DNA of 64,000 nucleotides from JBBDIX01 sp050486225 (GTDB lineage Bacteria; Actinomycetota; Nitriliruptoria; Nitriliruptorales; Nitriliruptoraceae). Position 1 is the first letter of the stretch; the number at the start of each line of letters is the position of its first letter. The notes under the pieces were generated by a model, which ran no database searches, was not told the origin of the DNA, and was given only the letters and a program-made list of their open reading frames with translations. Of the stretch, positions 34,976-43,551 are shown piece by piece. Location: assembly GCA_050486225.1 (NCBI GenBank), contig JBJHCV010000005.1:120150-184149 (forward strand). Reading direction: 5' to 3'. The translations under genes were made by a program, and so were the position numbers.

Positions 34976-37138
34976 GTGACCGACAGCAGTGACCAGCGGG
35001 CCGACGGCTCCGCCGACCAGACCAGCACGTCCGACCGCACGACCGAGACCGACTCGTCGGCCTCGGGTGCACCGACCGTGCGCACGCGCACGCGCACGCG
35101 ATCCCGCTCGACGGGATCGAGCAGCGTGTCCACCGCCGAGCGACCGTCGCGCGATCGCGCGGGCTCCTCGGCGGCCGACGACGAAGGTGCGTCCGGTGAC
35201 GCCGACGCCCGATCATCCGACGGCGGCGACGCGGGCGACGGAACCGAGCAGGGCGAACGCAGCGGCGGTCGGCGACGCCGACGTCGCGGAGGCCGCGGAC
35301 GTGGCCGTCGGGGCGGCCAGGGAGGCGGGGGCCAGGAGTCCGCGTCGCCGGCCGACGACGGTGACGACGCGTCGGACGGTCGTCAGGACGGCCGATCAGG
35401 TGGGGGTTCGGGCGGGCGGTCCGGCGGCCGCGGGTCCCGCGGCGGGGGACAGCGCTCGTCGGGACGACAGGACTCGGAGACCGCCGACTCGGCGAGTGGC
35501 GGGGACGACGAGCGCGACCGCTCGGACGGTGACGACGACGTCGAGCAGGCGATCGCCCGCGGGGGGACCCGCGTCGCTGCGCGCCGCAGCGGGCGCGGCG
35601 GCTCCGGGCGTCGCGGGCCCCAGCACGTCGGAGGGGTCTCCGAGGACGTCCGGCGGGCGATGCTCGAGGGGCCACCACGGACCATGCTCGTCACCGCTCG
35701 GGCCGACCGGACGCAGATCGCGGTGCTCGAGGACCGCACGGTCGTCGAGCACTACGTGACGCGCCGTGACGACGTGACCTACGTCGGCAACATCTACATG
35801 GGCCGGGTGCAGAACGTCCTTCCGGGCATGGAGGCCGCGTTCCTCGACATCGGCAAGGGGCGCAACGGGGTCCTGTACGCGGGTGAGGTCCTGTACGACG
35901 AACTCGACCTGGAGGAGGGTCAGGACCAGCGCATCGAGAACGTGCTCAAGCCCGGCCAGACGGTGCTCGTGCAGGTCACCAAGGACCCGATGGGCACCAA
36001 GGGCCCGCGGCTGACCATGCACCTGTCCCTGGCGGGCCGCTACACGGTGCTCGCCCCCAACTCCGACCTGTTCGGGATCTCACGCAAGCTGACCGACCGG
36101 GAACGTGACCGCCTGCGCCGGATCGTCAAGCAGGTGAAGCCCGAGCACCACGGGATCATCGTCCGCACGGCCGCCGAGGGCGTGTCCGAGGAGCAGCTGA
36201 CCGCCGACATCGAACGTCTGCTCGCGAAGTGGGAACGCGTGGAGACGGCCGCCGCCGGCGCGAAGGCGCTCGACACCGTCTACGAGGAGCCGCCGCTCGT
36301 CGTGAAGGTGATCCGGGACAACTTCGGGCCCGAGTTCCTGCGCTGCGTCGTGGACGAGGAGGACCTGTACCACCAGGTCCGCAGCTACCTCGAGGAGGTC
36401 GCACCCGAACTGCTGGCAAAGGTCGAGCTCTACGGCCAGCCGACCGCGGACGCGCGCGCTCGGGCCGCGGGCGCCCCGGCGTCGGAGGCCGACGAAGCCG
36501 AGCCGACGCCCGTCGCGGACGCGACCGCCGAGGGTGCTCCCGCCGAGGGTGGCGCTCCCGCCGAGGGTGACGCGACCGCTGCGCCTCCGGCGCCGGCCGT
36601 CGTTCCCGCGGCGCCCCTGACACCCGAGGAACTGCGCGCCGCGACCGACCGCAGGGCGTCGCTCACGCCGCTGTTCGACGCGTACGACGTGACCGACCAG
36701 TTGCGCAAGGCCATGTCACGCAAGGTGTGGCTGCCGTCCGGCGGATACCTGATCATCGAGTCCACCGAGGCGATGAAGGTCATCGACGTCAACACGGGCA
36801 AGTTCACTGGCAACGCCGACACCAACCTCGAGGAGGTCGTCCTCAAGACCAACCTCGAGGCCGCCGACGAGATCGTGCGCCAGCTTCGGCTGCGTGACAT
36901 GGGCGGGATCATCGTCATCGACTTCATCGACATGCTGCTGAAGGCGAACCAGGACCAGGTCGTGCGACGCCTCAAGCGCGAGCTGCTGCGCGACCGCACC
37001 AAGACGCGCGTGTCCGAGGTGTCGCGTCTGGGACTCGTCCAGATGACGCGCAAGAACGTCAGTCAGGGTCTGGTCGAGTCGTTCAGCCGCGCCTGTGAGC
37101 ACTGCGAGGGTCGCGGCCTCGTCTCCGAACTGGAGTGA
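34976..37138 (+). CDS. rng: Ribonuclease E/G family endoribonuclease
   Basis: 720 aa. Residues 1 to about 225 are low complexity: Ser/Thr/Asp-rich, then Arg/Gly-rich (GRRRRRRGGRGRGRRGG-like), a probable RNA-binding tail. The S1 domain follows (YVGNIYMGRVQNVLPGMEAAF), then the catalytic core with IDVNTGKFTG and GGIIVIDFIDM, which hold the two metal-binding Asp. The zinc-link C707-x-x-C710 (CEHCEGRG) is near the end. An unusual ~75-residue Ala/Pro/Glu-rich insert (about 489-563, with AEGAPAEGGAPAEGDA repeats) separates KVELYGQ from TPLFDAYDV inside the core. Functions in rRNA processing and mRNA decay. GTG start; its stop overlaps the ABC gene (GTGA). Confidence 0.93.
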   Translation: MTDSSDQRADGSADQTSTSDRTTETDSSASGAPTVRTRTRTRSRSTGSSSVSTAERPSRDRAGSSAADDEGASGDADARSSDGGDAGDGTEQGERSGGRRRRRRGGRGRGRRGGQGGGGQESASPADDGDDASDGRQDGRSGGGSGGRSGGRGSRGGGQRSSGRQDSETADSASGGDDERDRSDGDDDVEQAIARGGTRVAARRSGRGGSGRRGPQHVGGVSEDVRRAMLEGPPRTMLVTARADRTQIAVLEDRTVVEHYVTRRDDVTYVGNIYMGRVQNVLPGMEAAFLDIGKGRNGVLYAGEVLYDELDLEEGQDQRIENVLKPGQTVLVQVTKDPMGTKGPRLTMHLSLAGRYTVLAPNSDLFGISRKLTDRERDRLRRIVKQVKPEHHGIIVRTAAEGVSEEQLTADIERLLAKWERVETAAAGAKALDTVYEEPPLVVKVIRDNFGPEFLRCVVDEEDLYHQVRSYLEEVAPELLAKVELYGQPTADARARAAGAPASEADEAEPTPVADATAEGAPAEGGAPAEGDATAAPPAPAVVPAAPLTPEELRAATDRRASLTPLFDAYDVTDQLRKAMSRKVWLPSGGYLIIESTEAMKVIDVNTGKFTGNADTNLEEVVLKTNLEAADEIVRQLRLRDMGGIIVIDFIDMLLKANQDQVVRRLKRELLRDRTKTRVSEVSRLGLVQMTRKNVSQGLVESFSRACEHCEGRGLVSELE

Positions 37139-38964
37139 CGGACCAGGGGACCGGAGCACCGTCCGGCGGCCAGCTGCGACGCGCACTTCGTGTCGTGGGT
37201 GTCGCCCTGCGTGGGGCGAAGGGACCGTTCGCCGTCGGGATCGGCGGCGCGATCCTGTATGCGGCAATGACCGTGGCGGCGTCGCTCGTGCTCGGCTGGA
37301 TCACCGACGACGTCCTGCTGGCCACCGCGGCCGCCGGGGAGGTCGAGTGGTCCCTGCTGTGGTTCGCGGTCCTGGCGATCCTCGGGGTGGCGCTGTTCAA
37401 GGCGATCGGGGTCGCGGGCCGTCGGTTCGGCGCGTTCGTGGCGCAGTACACCCTGCAGTCGACGTACCGGCGTCTCGTGACCCGGCAGTACCTCGACCTG
37501 CCGCTGTCGTGGCATCGCCGTCATCCCACCGGGACGCTGCTCTCGAACGCCAACTCGGACGTCGAGTCGGCGTTCTTCCTCGCGGCGCCGCTCCCGCTGG
37601 CCGTCGGCGCGACCGTGCTGGTGCTCGTGACGGGGGTGCTGCTGGCCGTCACCGATCCCTTCCTCGCCGCCGTGGGGTTCTCGGTGGTGCCCCTGCTCGT
37701 CGCGGCGAACTGGCACTACCAGAAGCGGATGCGCGTCGCCGCCACCCTCGCCCAGCAGGGCCGGGCCGAGGTCGCGCGCACGGCCCACGAGTCGTTCGAC
37801 GCCGCCCTGATGGTCAAGACCCTGGGACGCGAGGACGCGGAGACGGCCCGGTTCGCCGCACGGTCGGAGCACCTGAGAGACCGCATGATCACGGTGGGGC
37901 GGCTGCGGGCCCACTTCGACCCGGTCATCGAGGCGCTGCCCAACGTGGGCATCCTGCTGGTGCTCGCCGTCGGGTCCGCGCGGGTGCGTGACGGTGCGCT
38001 GACCCCTGGCGACCTGGTCCTGTTCGCCTACCTGTTCCGGCTGCTGGCCCTGCCCATCCGTGTCTTCGGATGGATGCTCGGTGAGATGCCTCGGGCGGTC
38101 GTGGGCTGGGAGCGGGTCGAGCGAGTGCTCGGCGCGAGCGGCCGGATGGACTGGGGTGACGACACGGTCGCGGGCACCGGACCGGCCGCGACGGCGCTCG
38201 AGACCGTGAGCTTCCGGTACCCGACGACCGTCCACGACGACCTGTCCGGGGACTCTTCGTACGACGTCACCACCTGGACGTCCCGCGGGGTGACCGACGT
38301 CGACCTGACGATCGCGCCCGGACGGACGGTCGCGATCGTCGGGCCCACCGGATCGGGGAAGTCGACGCTGGCGTCGCTGTTGCTGCGGCTGTTCGATCCG
38401 GACTCGGGGCGGGTCCTGCTCGACGGACGTGACCTGCGCCGGGTGACCGAGTCGACGGTGTCGGACCACGCCGCGATCGTGTTCCAGGACCCGTTCCTGT
38501 TCGACGACACGGTGAGGGAGAACATCACCCTCGGCGACGACCTGACGGACGACGACGTGCGGGCGGCGGCGCGGCTCGCACGGGCCGACGACTTCGTCAC
38601 GGTGCTCGAGCAGGGTTACGACACACCGATCGGGGAGCGCGGGGCCACCCTGTCGGGTGGTCAGCGACAGCGCATCGCGCTGGCTCGGGCGCTCGTGCGA
38701 CGACCTCGGCTGCTCGTGCTCGACGACGCGACCTCCGCGGTCGACCCGACCGTGGAGTCCGAGATCCTGCGGGGCCTGGCCGACTCGGGTCTGGACACGA
38801 CCGTCGTCATCGTCGCCTCCCGGCTCGGGTCGATCCTGCTCGCCGACGAGTCGGTGTACGTGGAGGACGGCCGCGTGGTTGCCCACGGCCCCCACCAACG
38901 GTTGCTGCGTGACGTCGGCGGGTACCGGGCGCTGGTCACCGCCTACACCCGAGGTCCGGCGTGA
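37135..38964 (+). CDS. ABC exporter half-transporter A (degenerate ATPase site)
   Basis: 609 aa: six-helix membrane domain (about 1-330) fused to an ATPase domain. Walker A GPTGSGKST near 403-411 and signature LSGGQRQRI are canonical. The Walker B catalytic Glu is Asp (D531 in LVLDDATSAVD) and the H-loop His is Ser (S562 in VIVASRL). This is the pattern of the inactive-site subunit of heterodimeric exporters such as TM287/288. Its partner is the next gene, overlapped by GTGA. Probably exports lipids, drugs or peptides; substrate not readable. The start overlaps the RNase E/G stop. Confidence 0.9.
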   Translation: MTDQGTGAPSGGQLRRALRVVGVALRGAKGPFAVGIGGAILYAAMTVAASLVLGWITDDVLLATAAAGEVEWSLLWFAVLAILGVALFKAIGVAGRRFGAFVAQYTLQSTYRRLVTRQYLDLPLSWHRRHPTGTLLSNANSDVESAFFLAAPLPLAVGATVLVLVTGVLLAVTDPFLAAVGFSVVPLLVAANWHYQKRMRVAATLAQQGRAEVARTAHESFDAALMVKTLGREDAETARFAARSEHLRDRMITVGRLRAHFDPVIEALPNVGILLVLAVGSARVRDGALTPGDLVLFAYLFRLLALPIRVFGWMLGEMPRAVVGWERVERVLGASGRMDWGDDTVAGTGPAATALETVSFRYPTTVHDDLSGDSSYDVTTWTSRGVTDVDLTIAPGRTVAIVGPTGSGKSTLASLLLRLFDPDSGRVLLDGRDLRRVTESTVSDHAAIVFQDPFLFDDTVRENITLGDDLTDDDVRAAARLARADDFVTVLEQGYDTPIGERGATLSGGQRQRIALARALVRRPRLLVLDDATSAVDPTVESEILRGLADSGLDTTVVIVASRLGSILLADESVYVEDGRVVAHGPHQRLLRDVGGYRALVTAYTRGPA

Positions 38965-40763
38965 GCCGGGACCCTCGACACGGAGCGTGGCGCACGTTCG
39001 TGCGCGGCGTGTCGCTCAGCCCGCGCCTGCGACGGGGACTGCCGTTCACCCTCGCGCTGGCGCTCATCGCGACGGCCGGACGCGCGATCGTGCCGATCGC
39101 CGTGCAGCAGACCATCGACGACGGGCTCGGGGGCACGGGCGGTGCGCCGGACCTGGCTGCGGTGACGGCGATCATCCTGTGGGCCGGCCTGGCCGTCGCC
39201 ACGACGGCGATCGCCAGCGGTTGGATGAACTACCGGCTCGCGAGCGTCGTCGAGGGCGCGCTGTCCGACCTCCGCGTCGGGGCGTTCCGTCACATCCACG
39301 ACCTGTCGATGCTGCACCAGGCGACCCAGCAGCGTGGCTCACTGGTGAGTCGGGTCACGGGCGACGTCGACGAGATCAGCCGGTTCATGCAGTGGGCGGG
39401 GCTGAACCTGGTCACGGCCATCGGGCAGTGGACGGTCGCGACCATCGTCATGGCGTTCTACTCGTGGCGCCTCACGCTGGTCGTGCTCGTCGTGTTCGTG
39501 CCGTTCGTGTTCGTGGGTCGGTGGTTCCAGCGTCGCCTGACCGCCGCCTACCTCGTCGTGCGGGAGAACGTCGGGCGTCTGCTGGGAGTCATCGCCGAGT
39601 CCGTGGTGGGTGCGGCGGTCGTCCGCGCATACGGGGTCCGCGGCCGCACCCAGCAGCGGATCGACGACGCGATCGAGCAGCACCGCCGGTCGGCGGTGCG
39701 CGCCGGGGGCAACGTGTCGGGCTTCTCCGCGTCCGGCGAGGTGTTCGGTGCGGTCGCCACGGCCGCGGTCGTCCTCGTGGGCGTGCTGCTCGGAGTCGAC
39801 GGGTCGGTGACCCCGGGCACGGTCATCGCGTTCCTGTTCCTCATCTCGCTGTTCGTCGACCCGGTCCTCATCGCCGGCGAGGTCATCAACGAGGGACAGA
39901 CCGCCATCGCCGGGTGGCGGCGCGTGCTCGACGTGCTCGACACGGAACCCGACGTCGTGGACCCCGGTCCACAGGGCCGTCGGCTCGAGCCCGGTCCCGT
40001 CGACATCCGCTTCGACGGCGTGTGGTTCCGGTACCCGATGCCGGGGGAGACCGCCCCACAGGCCACGGGCCCGTGGGTGCTCGAGGACGTCGACGTGCAC
40101 GTCGAACCGGGGGCGCACGTCGCCGTGGTCGGTGAGACCGGTTCCGGCAAGACGACGTTCGCGAAGCTGCTGGTCCGCCTCATGGACCCGGGCAGGGGGC
40201 AGGTGCGACTGTCCGGGATCCCGGTCGACCAGGTCGCGTTCTCCGACCTTCGTCGCAGGGTCGTCATGGTTCCCCAGGACGGGACGCTGTTCGAGGGGAC
40301 CATCGCCGACAACGTGCGCATGGGACGCGACCACCTCGACGACGACGCGGTGCACGACGCGTTCGTGGACCTCGACCTCGGCGGGTGGATCGACGAACTC
40401 GACGAGGGGATCCACACCCCGGTGGGGGAGCGGGGAAACGCCCTGTCGGCGGGCGAGAGGCAACTCGTGGCGCTCGCCAGGGCACGGGTCGCTGATCCGG
40501 ACCTGCTCGTGCTCGACGAGGCGACCTCGGCCGTCGACCCCGTCACCGACGTGCGACTGCAGGGAGCGCTCGGACGGTTGACCGCCGGGAGGACCACGGT
40601 CACCATCGCGCATCGGCTCGCGACGGCGCAGCGCGCCGACCGGGTGTTCGTGTTCGACCGGGGGCGAGTCGTCCAGCAGGGCACCCACGTCGAACTGGTC
40701 GGGGAGGGGGTGTACGGGCGCCTCCACGACAGCTGGGTCGGAGGGACGACGACCGGGTCGTGA
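38961..40763 (+). CDS. ABC exporter half-transporter B (catalytic subunit)
   Basis: 600 aa, membrane domain then ATPase. Walker A GETGSGKTT, Walker B with catalytic E520 (LLVLDEATSAVDP) and H-loop H551 (TIAHRLATA) are intact. The signature is altered, LSAGERQ (495-501) instead of LSGGQ. In a heterodimer this weak signature would face the degenerate Walker sites of subunit A, leaving one consensus and one degenerate ATP site, as in known asymmetric exporters. GTG start overlapping gene A. A 17-bp tandem duplication covers its stop codon. Confidence 0.9.
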   Translation: MSRDPRHGAWRTFVRGVSLSPRLRRGLPFTLALALIATAGRAIVPIAVQQTIDDGLGGTGGAPDLAAVTAIILWAGLAVATTAIASGWMNYRLASVVEGALSDLRVGAFRHIHDLSMLHQATQQRGSLVSRVTGDVDEISRFMQWAGLNLVTAIGQWTVATIVMAFYSWRLTLVVLVVFVPFVFVGRWFQRRLTAAYLVVRENVGRLLGVIAESVVGAAVVRAYGVRGRTQQRIDDAIEQHRRSAVRAGGNVSGFSASGEVFGAVATAAVVLVGVLLGVDGSVTPGTVIAFLFLISLFVDPVLIAGEVINEGQTAIAGWRRVLDVLDTEPDVVDPGPQGRRLEPGPVDIRFDGVWFRYPMPGETAPQATGPWVLEDVDVHVEPGAHVAVVGETGSGKTTFAKLLVRLMDPGRGQVRLSGIPVDQVAFSDLRRRVVMVPQDGTLFEGTIADNVRMGRDHLDDDAVHDAFVDLDLGGWIDELDEGIHTPVGERGNALSAGERQLVALARARVADPDLLVLDEATSAVDPVTDVRLQGALGRLTAGRTTVTIAHRLATAQRADRVFVFDRGRVVQQGTHVELVGEGVYGRLHDSWVGGTTTGS

Positions 40764-40790
40764 GCGTCCCCACGTCGTGAGCGTCCCCAC
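40757..40790. repeat. Perfect 17-bp tandem duplication across a stop codon
   Basis: GTCGTGAGCGTCCCCAC occurs twice head to tail (40757-40773 and 40774-40790). The first copy contains the TGA stop of the ABC exporter gene (40761-40763); the second repeats it downstream. It looks like a recent slippage event that left the protein unchanged. Confidence 0.9.
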
Positions 40791-40852
40791 CGGGGCGGGA
40801 CGAATGCGCCACCGCGGGGCACCATGGATGCCTGTCAGGAGGAACGACGAAC

Positions 40853-42595
40853 GTGGACGACGTGCAGGGCGTGGCGGTCGACGACACCGCACCCGATCTC
40901 ATCGACGAGGCGCTCGCGACGCTGCGGTCCCATGCGGACGACTGGGCGCGCGAGGACCTGGGGGTGCGCATCGCGCTGCTCGATGAACTGCGCATGACGA
41001 CACTCGCTGCCGCGCGACCCTGGGTCGACGCGATGGCGCAGGTCAAGGGTCACCCCGAGGACCCCGTGGTTCGGGGCGAGGAGTGGATCGCGGGCATCGT
41101 GCCCGTGCTGCGCAACCTGCTGCTGTTGCGTGCCACGTTCGACGACATCTCCCGCACCGGGGGGCCGCGACCTCCGGGGACGTCGCTGCGTGGGGACGGC
41201 ACCGTGCGGGTCGACCTGCTGCCGGCACATCGCCTCGACGCGCTGCTCGTCCCGGGGTTCGTCGCAGAGGCGCGCCTGGCGACCGGGGTCGACGAGGCCT
41301 GCGTGACCGGCGTGGGGCGTGACCTGCGCGCGGGGCACGACGAAGTCGGGGGCGAGGTCGCCGGACAGGTCGCCCTCGTGCTCGGAGCCGGCAACGTCTC
41401 CTCGATCGCGCCGATGGACGTGCTCCACCAGCTGTTCGTCGAACGGCGCGTCGTCCTGCTCAAACCCAGCCAGCGCTGCCCGCAGCTCGGTGCGCACCTC
41501 GCAGAGGCCTTCGAACCCCTGGTCCGGCGGGGCGTGCTTCGGATCGTGCACGGGGGCGAGGCGGTCGGCGAGTCCCTGACCCGGCATCCCGAGGTGGACG
41601 CCGTGCACCTGACCGGGTCGTCGGACACCCACGTGGCCGTGCTCGCGTCGGTTCGTGAACGCCGCGACGCGGCGGACGTCACGGTGACGGCCGAACTCGG
41701 CAGCGTCACCCCGGTGATCGTCGTGCCGGGGCCGTGGTCACGGTCGGACCTGCGACACCAGGGACACAACGTCGCCTCGATGCTGGTCAACAACGCGGGG
41801 TACAACTGCGTGTCGGCCCGGGCGCTCATCGGCCACCGGTCGTGGTCGGGCCGGCGGGCCCTGCTCGATGCCGTGCGCGAGTCCCTGGCCCTGGCCGCGC
41901 CCCGGGTCGGGTGGTGTCCCGGAGCACGTGAACAGTGGGAACGGCTCGTCGACGGCGACCCGCGCGCTCGGTACGTCGGGACCGACGTCGAACCGTGGAT
42001 CCCCTGGACGCTGCTGACCGGGCTCGGGGCCGAGGACGTCGATCATCCGCTGTTCACCCGGGAGGTGTTCGCACCGGTCCTCGGTGAGGTGGGGCTCGAC
42101 GTCGGACGGTCGATCCCCGACTTCCTCGACGCCGCGGTCGAACTGTGCAACGACGGCCTGTGGGGCACGCTTGCCGCCACCATCATCGTCCATCCCCGTT
42201 CGCTCGTCGACGCGGCGGTCGCGGTGGCCGTCGAGCGGGCGATCGACCGCCTGCACTACGGCACGGTGGTCGTCAACCACCACCCCGGGGTGGCCTTCGG
42301 GCTCGCGTGCACGCCGTGGGGCGCGGCGCCCGCCTCCGTGGGCGACGACGAGTCTGCCGGCCCCGGGGGCCCCGCAGTCGGCACCGACTCTGGAATCGGG
42401 TTCGTCCACGACACGTACCTGCTTCGTGACGTGGACAAGGTCGTGGTGCGCGGTCCCTTCCGACCGCGCGTCACCCCGATCTGGTTCCACACGCGACGTG
42501 GCACCGATCGGCTCGGTGAACGCGTCGCCCGGCTGCTGGCGTCCGACGACCCTCGGCACCTGCCTGCGGTGCTGCTCGAGGCCGCGCGAGGTTGA
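40853..42595 (+). CDS. Aldehyde dehydrogenase superfamily protein
   Basis: 580 aa, longer than the usual ~490-500 of ALDHs. The nucleophile Cys319 (NNAGYNCVSARALI) and general base Glu281 (VTAELGSVTPVIV) are present at family-like spacing, as are LVLGAGNVSSIAPMDVL and VVLLKPSQRCP of the NAD(P) fold. HLTGSSDTH replaces the G-S-x-x-x-G loop. It resembles uncharacterised ALDH-like proteins more than ProA. The C-terminus has an extra glycine/aspartate-rich loop (GDDESAGPGGPAVGTDSG). GTG start with AGGAGG ten bases upstream. Substrate unknown. Its stop codon lies in the rplU -35 box. Confidence 0.78.
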   Translation: MDDVQGVAVDDTAPDLIDEALATLRSHADDWAREDLGVRIALLDELRMTTLAAARPWVDAMAQVKGHPEDPVVRGEEWIAGIVPVLRNLLLLRATFDDISRTGGPRPPGTSLRGDGTVRVDLLPAHRLDALLVPGFVAEARLATGVDEACVTGVGRDLRAGHDEVGGEVAGQVALVLGAGNVSSIAPMDVLHQLFVERRVVLLKPSQRCPQLGAHLAEAFEPLVRRGVLRIVHGGEAVGESLTRHPEVDAVHLTGSSDTHVAVLASVRERRDAADVTVTAELGSVTPVIVVPGPWSRSDLRHQGHNVASMLVNNAGYNCVSARALIGHRSWSGRRALLDAVRESLALAAPRVGWCPGAREQWERLVDGDPRARYVGTDVEPWIPWTLLTGLGAEDVDHPLFTREVFAPVLGEVGLDVGRSIPDFLDAAVELCNDGLWGTLAATIIVHPRSLVDAAVAVAVERAIDRLHYGTVVVNHHPGVAFGLACTPWGAAPASVGDDESAGPGGPAVGTDSGIGFVHDTYLLRDVDKVVVRGPFRPRVTPIWFHTRRGTDRLGERVARLLASDDPRHLPAVLLEAARG

Positions 42596-42621
42596 CCCTC
42601 CCGGCTCCGGGCAGGTACCTT
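42592..42621 (+). promoter_or_regulatory. rplU: Sigma-70-like promoter of rplU-rpmA
   Basis: TTGACC (42592-42597), 18-bp spacer, TACCTT (42616-42621), one of the clearest promoters in the window. The -35 box includes the stop codon of the ALDH-like gene. Transcription would start near 42628, about 195 bases before rplU. Confidence 0.7.
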
Positions 42622-42628
42622 CAGACGT

Positions 42629-42789
42629 CCGCGACGTGCTCCCCGCGCGTCGCGGTGCCACGAGATGCTGCAGTCGCCGGGCTCGCGTGCCCGACGACCG
42701 TCGGCTCCAGCCCGTCGTACGACTCTGTCGGCGTTCGCCCACGGCCCTGCGAGACCGCCGGATCGTGCTGCGCCGCTCGACCAGCACGA
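42629..42789 (+). promoter_or_regulatory. Structured 5' leader of rplU
   Basis: The leader contains two perfect 8-bp stems, each with an 11-base loop: CCGCGACG/CGTCGCGG at 42629-42636 and 42648-42655, and TCGTGCTG/CAGCACGA at 42763-42770 and 42782-42789. A GTCGTACGAC palindrome lies between them. The second hairpin ends about 20 bases before the rplU AGGAGG. An autoregulatory L21 leader is possible; I cannot match it to a named family. Confidence 0.45.
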
Positions 42790-42822
42790 CGCCGGTACGC
42801 GGGGTGAGTCCAGGAGGATCAG

Positions 42823-43122
42823 GTGTACGCCGTCATCGCCACAGGTGGAAAGCAGTACCGGGTCGAACCCGGTCAGCAGATCACGGTCGAGAGGCTCGAC
42901 GGTGAGGTCGGCGACCGCGTCACGCTGCCCGCGGTCATGGTCGTCGACGGTGAGGAGGTCACCGTCGGTGGTGACGTCGAGGGCCGTTCCGTGACCGCGA
43001 CGATCACCGGCCACGACAAGGCGCCTCGCATCCGCGTCTTCACCTACAAGAACAAGTCCCGCCAGCACAAGCGGCGTGGACACCGTCAGCACCGCACGAA
43101 CCTCAGGATCGACTCGATCTGA
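42823..43122 (+). CDS. rplU: 50S ribosomal protein L21
   Basis: 99 aa, complete. Landmarks MYAVIATGGKQYRVEPGQ and the basic C-terminus YKNKSRQHKRRGHRQ that binds 23S rRNA. GTG start with AGGAGG seven bases upstream. First gene of rplU-rpmA, followed by obgE as in most bacteria. Confidence 0.97.
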   Translation: MYAVIATGGKQYRVEPGQQITVERLDGEVGDRVTLPAVMVVDGEEVTVGGDVEGRSVTATITGHDKAPRIRVFTYKNKSRQHKRRGHRQHRTNLRIDSI

Positions 43123-43182
43123 CCCAGACAGCACCGCGCGTCCGAGCCCCCGGGGCCGACGCGCCAGCCAGGAGGACCGGAC

Positions 43183-43440
43183 ATGGCGACCAAGAAGGGC
43201 GGAGGCTCGTCCAACAACGGGCGCGACTCGAACGCGAAGCGTCTCGGGGTCAAGCGCTTCGGTGGTGAGGCCGTGACCGCCGGCAGCATCATCGTCCGTC
43301 AGCGCGGCACGCGGATCCACCCCGGATCGAACGTGGGCCGCGGGGGCGACGACACCCTGTTCTCGCTCGTGGACGGCGCGGTTCGCTTCCACAAGGCGGG
43401 TGGACGCACGACGGCGCACGTGGACCCGGTCGAGGTCTAG
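43183..43440 (+). CDS. rpmA: 50S ribosomal protein L27
   Basis: 85 aa. MATKKGGGSSNNGRDSNAKR is the typical N-terminus that reaches the peptidyl-transferase centre, followed by LGVKRFGGE and RQRGTRIHPG. No Firmicutes-type N-terminal cleavage extension. ATG with AGGAGG upstream, 60 bp after rplU. Confidence 0.97.
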   Translation: MATKKGGGSSNNGRDSNAKRLGVKRFGGEAVTAGSIIVRQRGTRIHPGSNVGRGGDDTLFSLVDGAVRFHKAGGRTTAHVDPVEV

Positions 43441-43464
43441 GCCGCTCGCGCAGCACGGACGCAC

Positions 43465-43489
43465 GAGGGCGGCCCCGGTGGCCGCCCTC
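43465..43489 (+). terminator. Hairpin between rpmA and obgE
   Basis: A 10-bp perfect stem GAGGGCGGCC/GGCCGCCCTC (43465-43474 with 43480-43489) with a 5-base loop, 24 bases after the rpmA stop. It should separate the ribosomal genes from obgE at least in part. Confidence 0.75.
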
Positions 43490-43551
43490 ATCCATGCTCA
43501 GACCCTGCACACCCTCGTCCCGTCCCGCATCCCCCTGACAGAGGCACCTCC

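Noticed and set aside
40853..42595. The ALDH-like gene as a displaced proA partner for proB
   Set aside because: Length and motifs do not match gamma-glutamyl phosphate reductase; it resembles uncharacterised ALDH-like proteins. proA is probably elsewhere.
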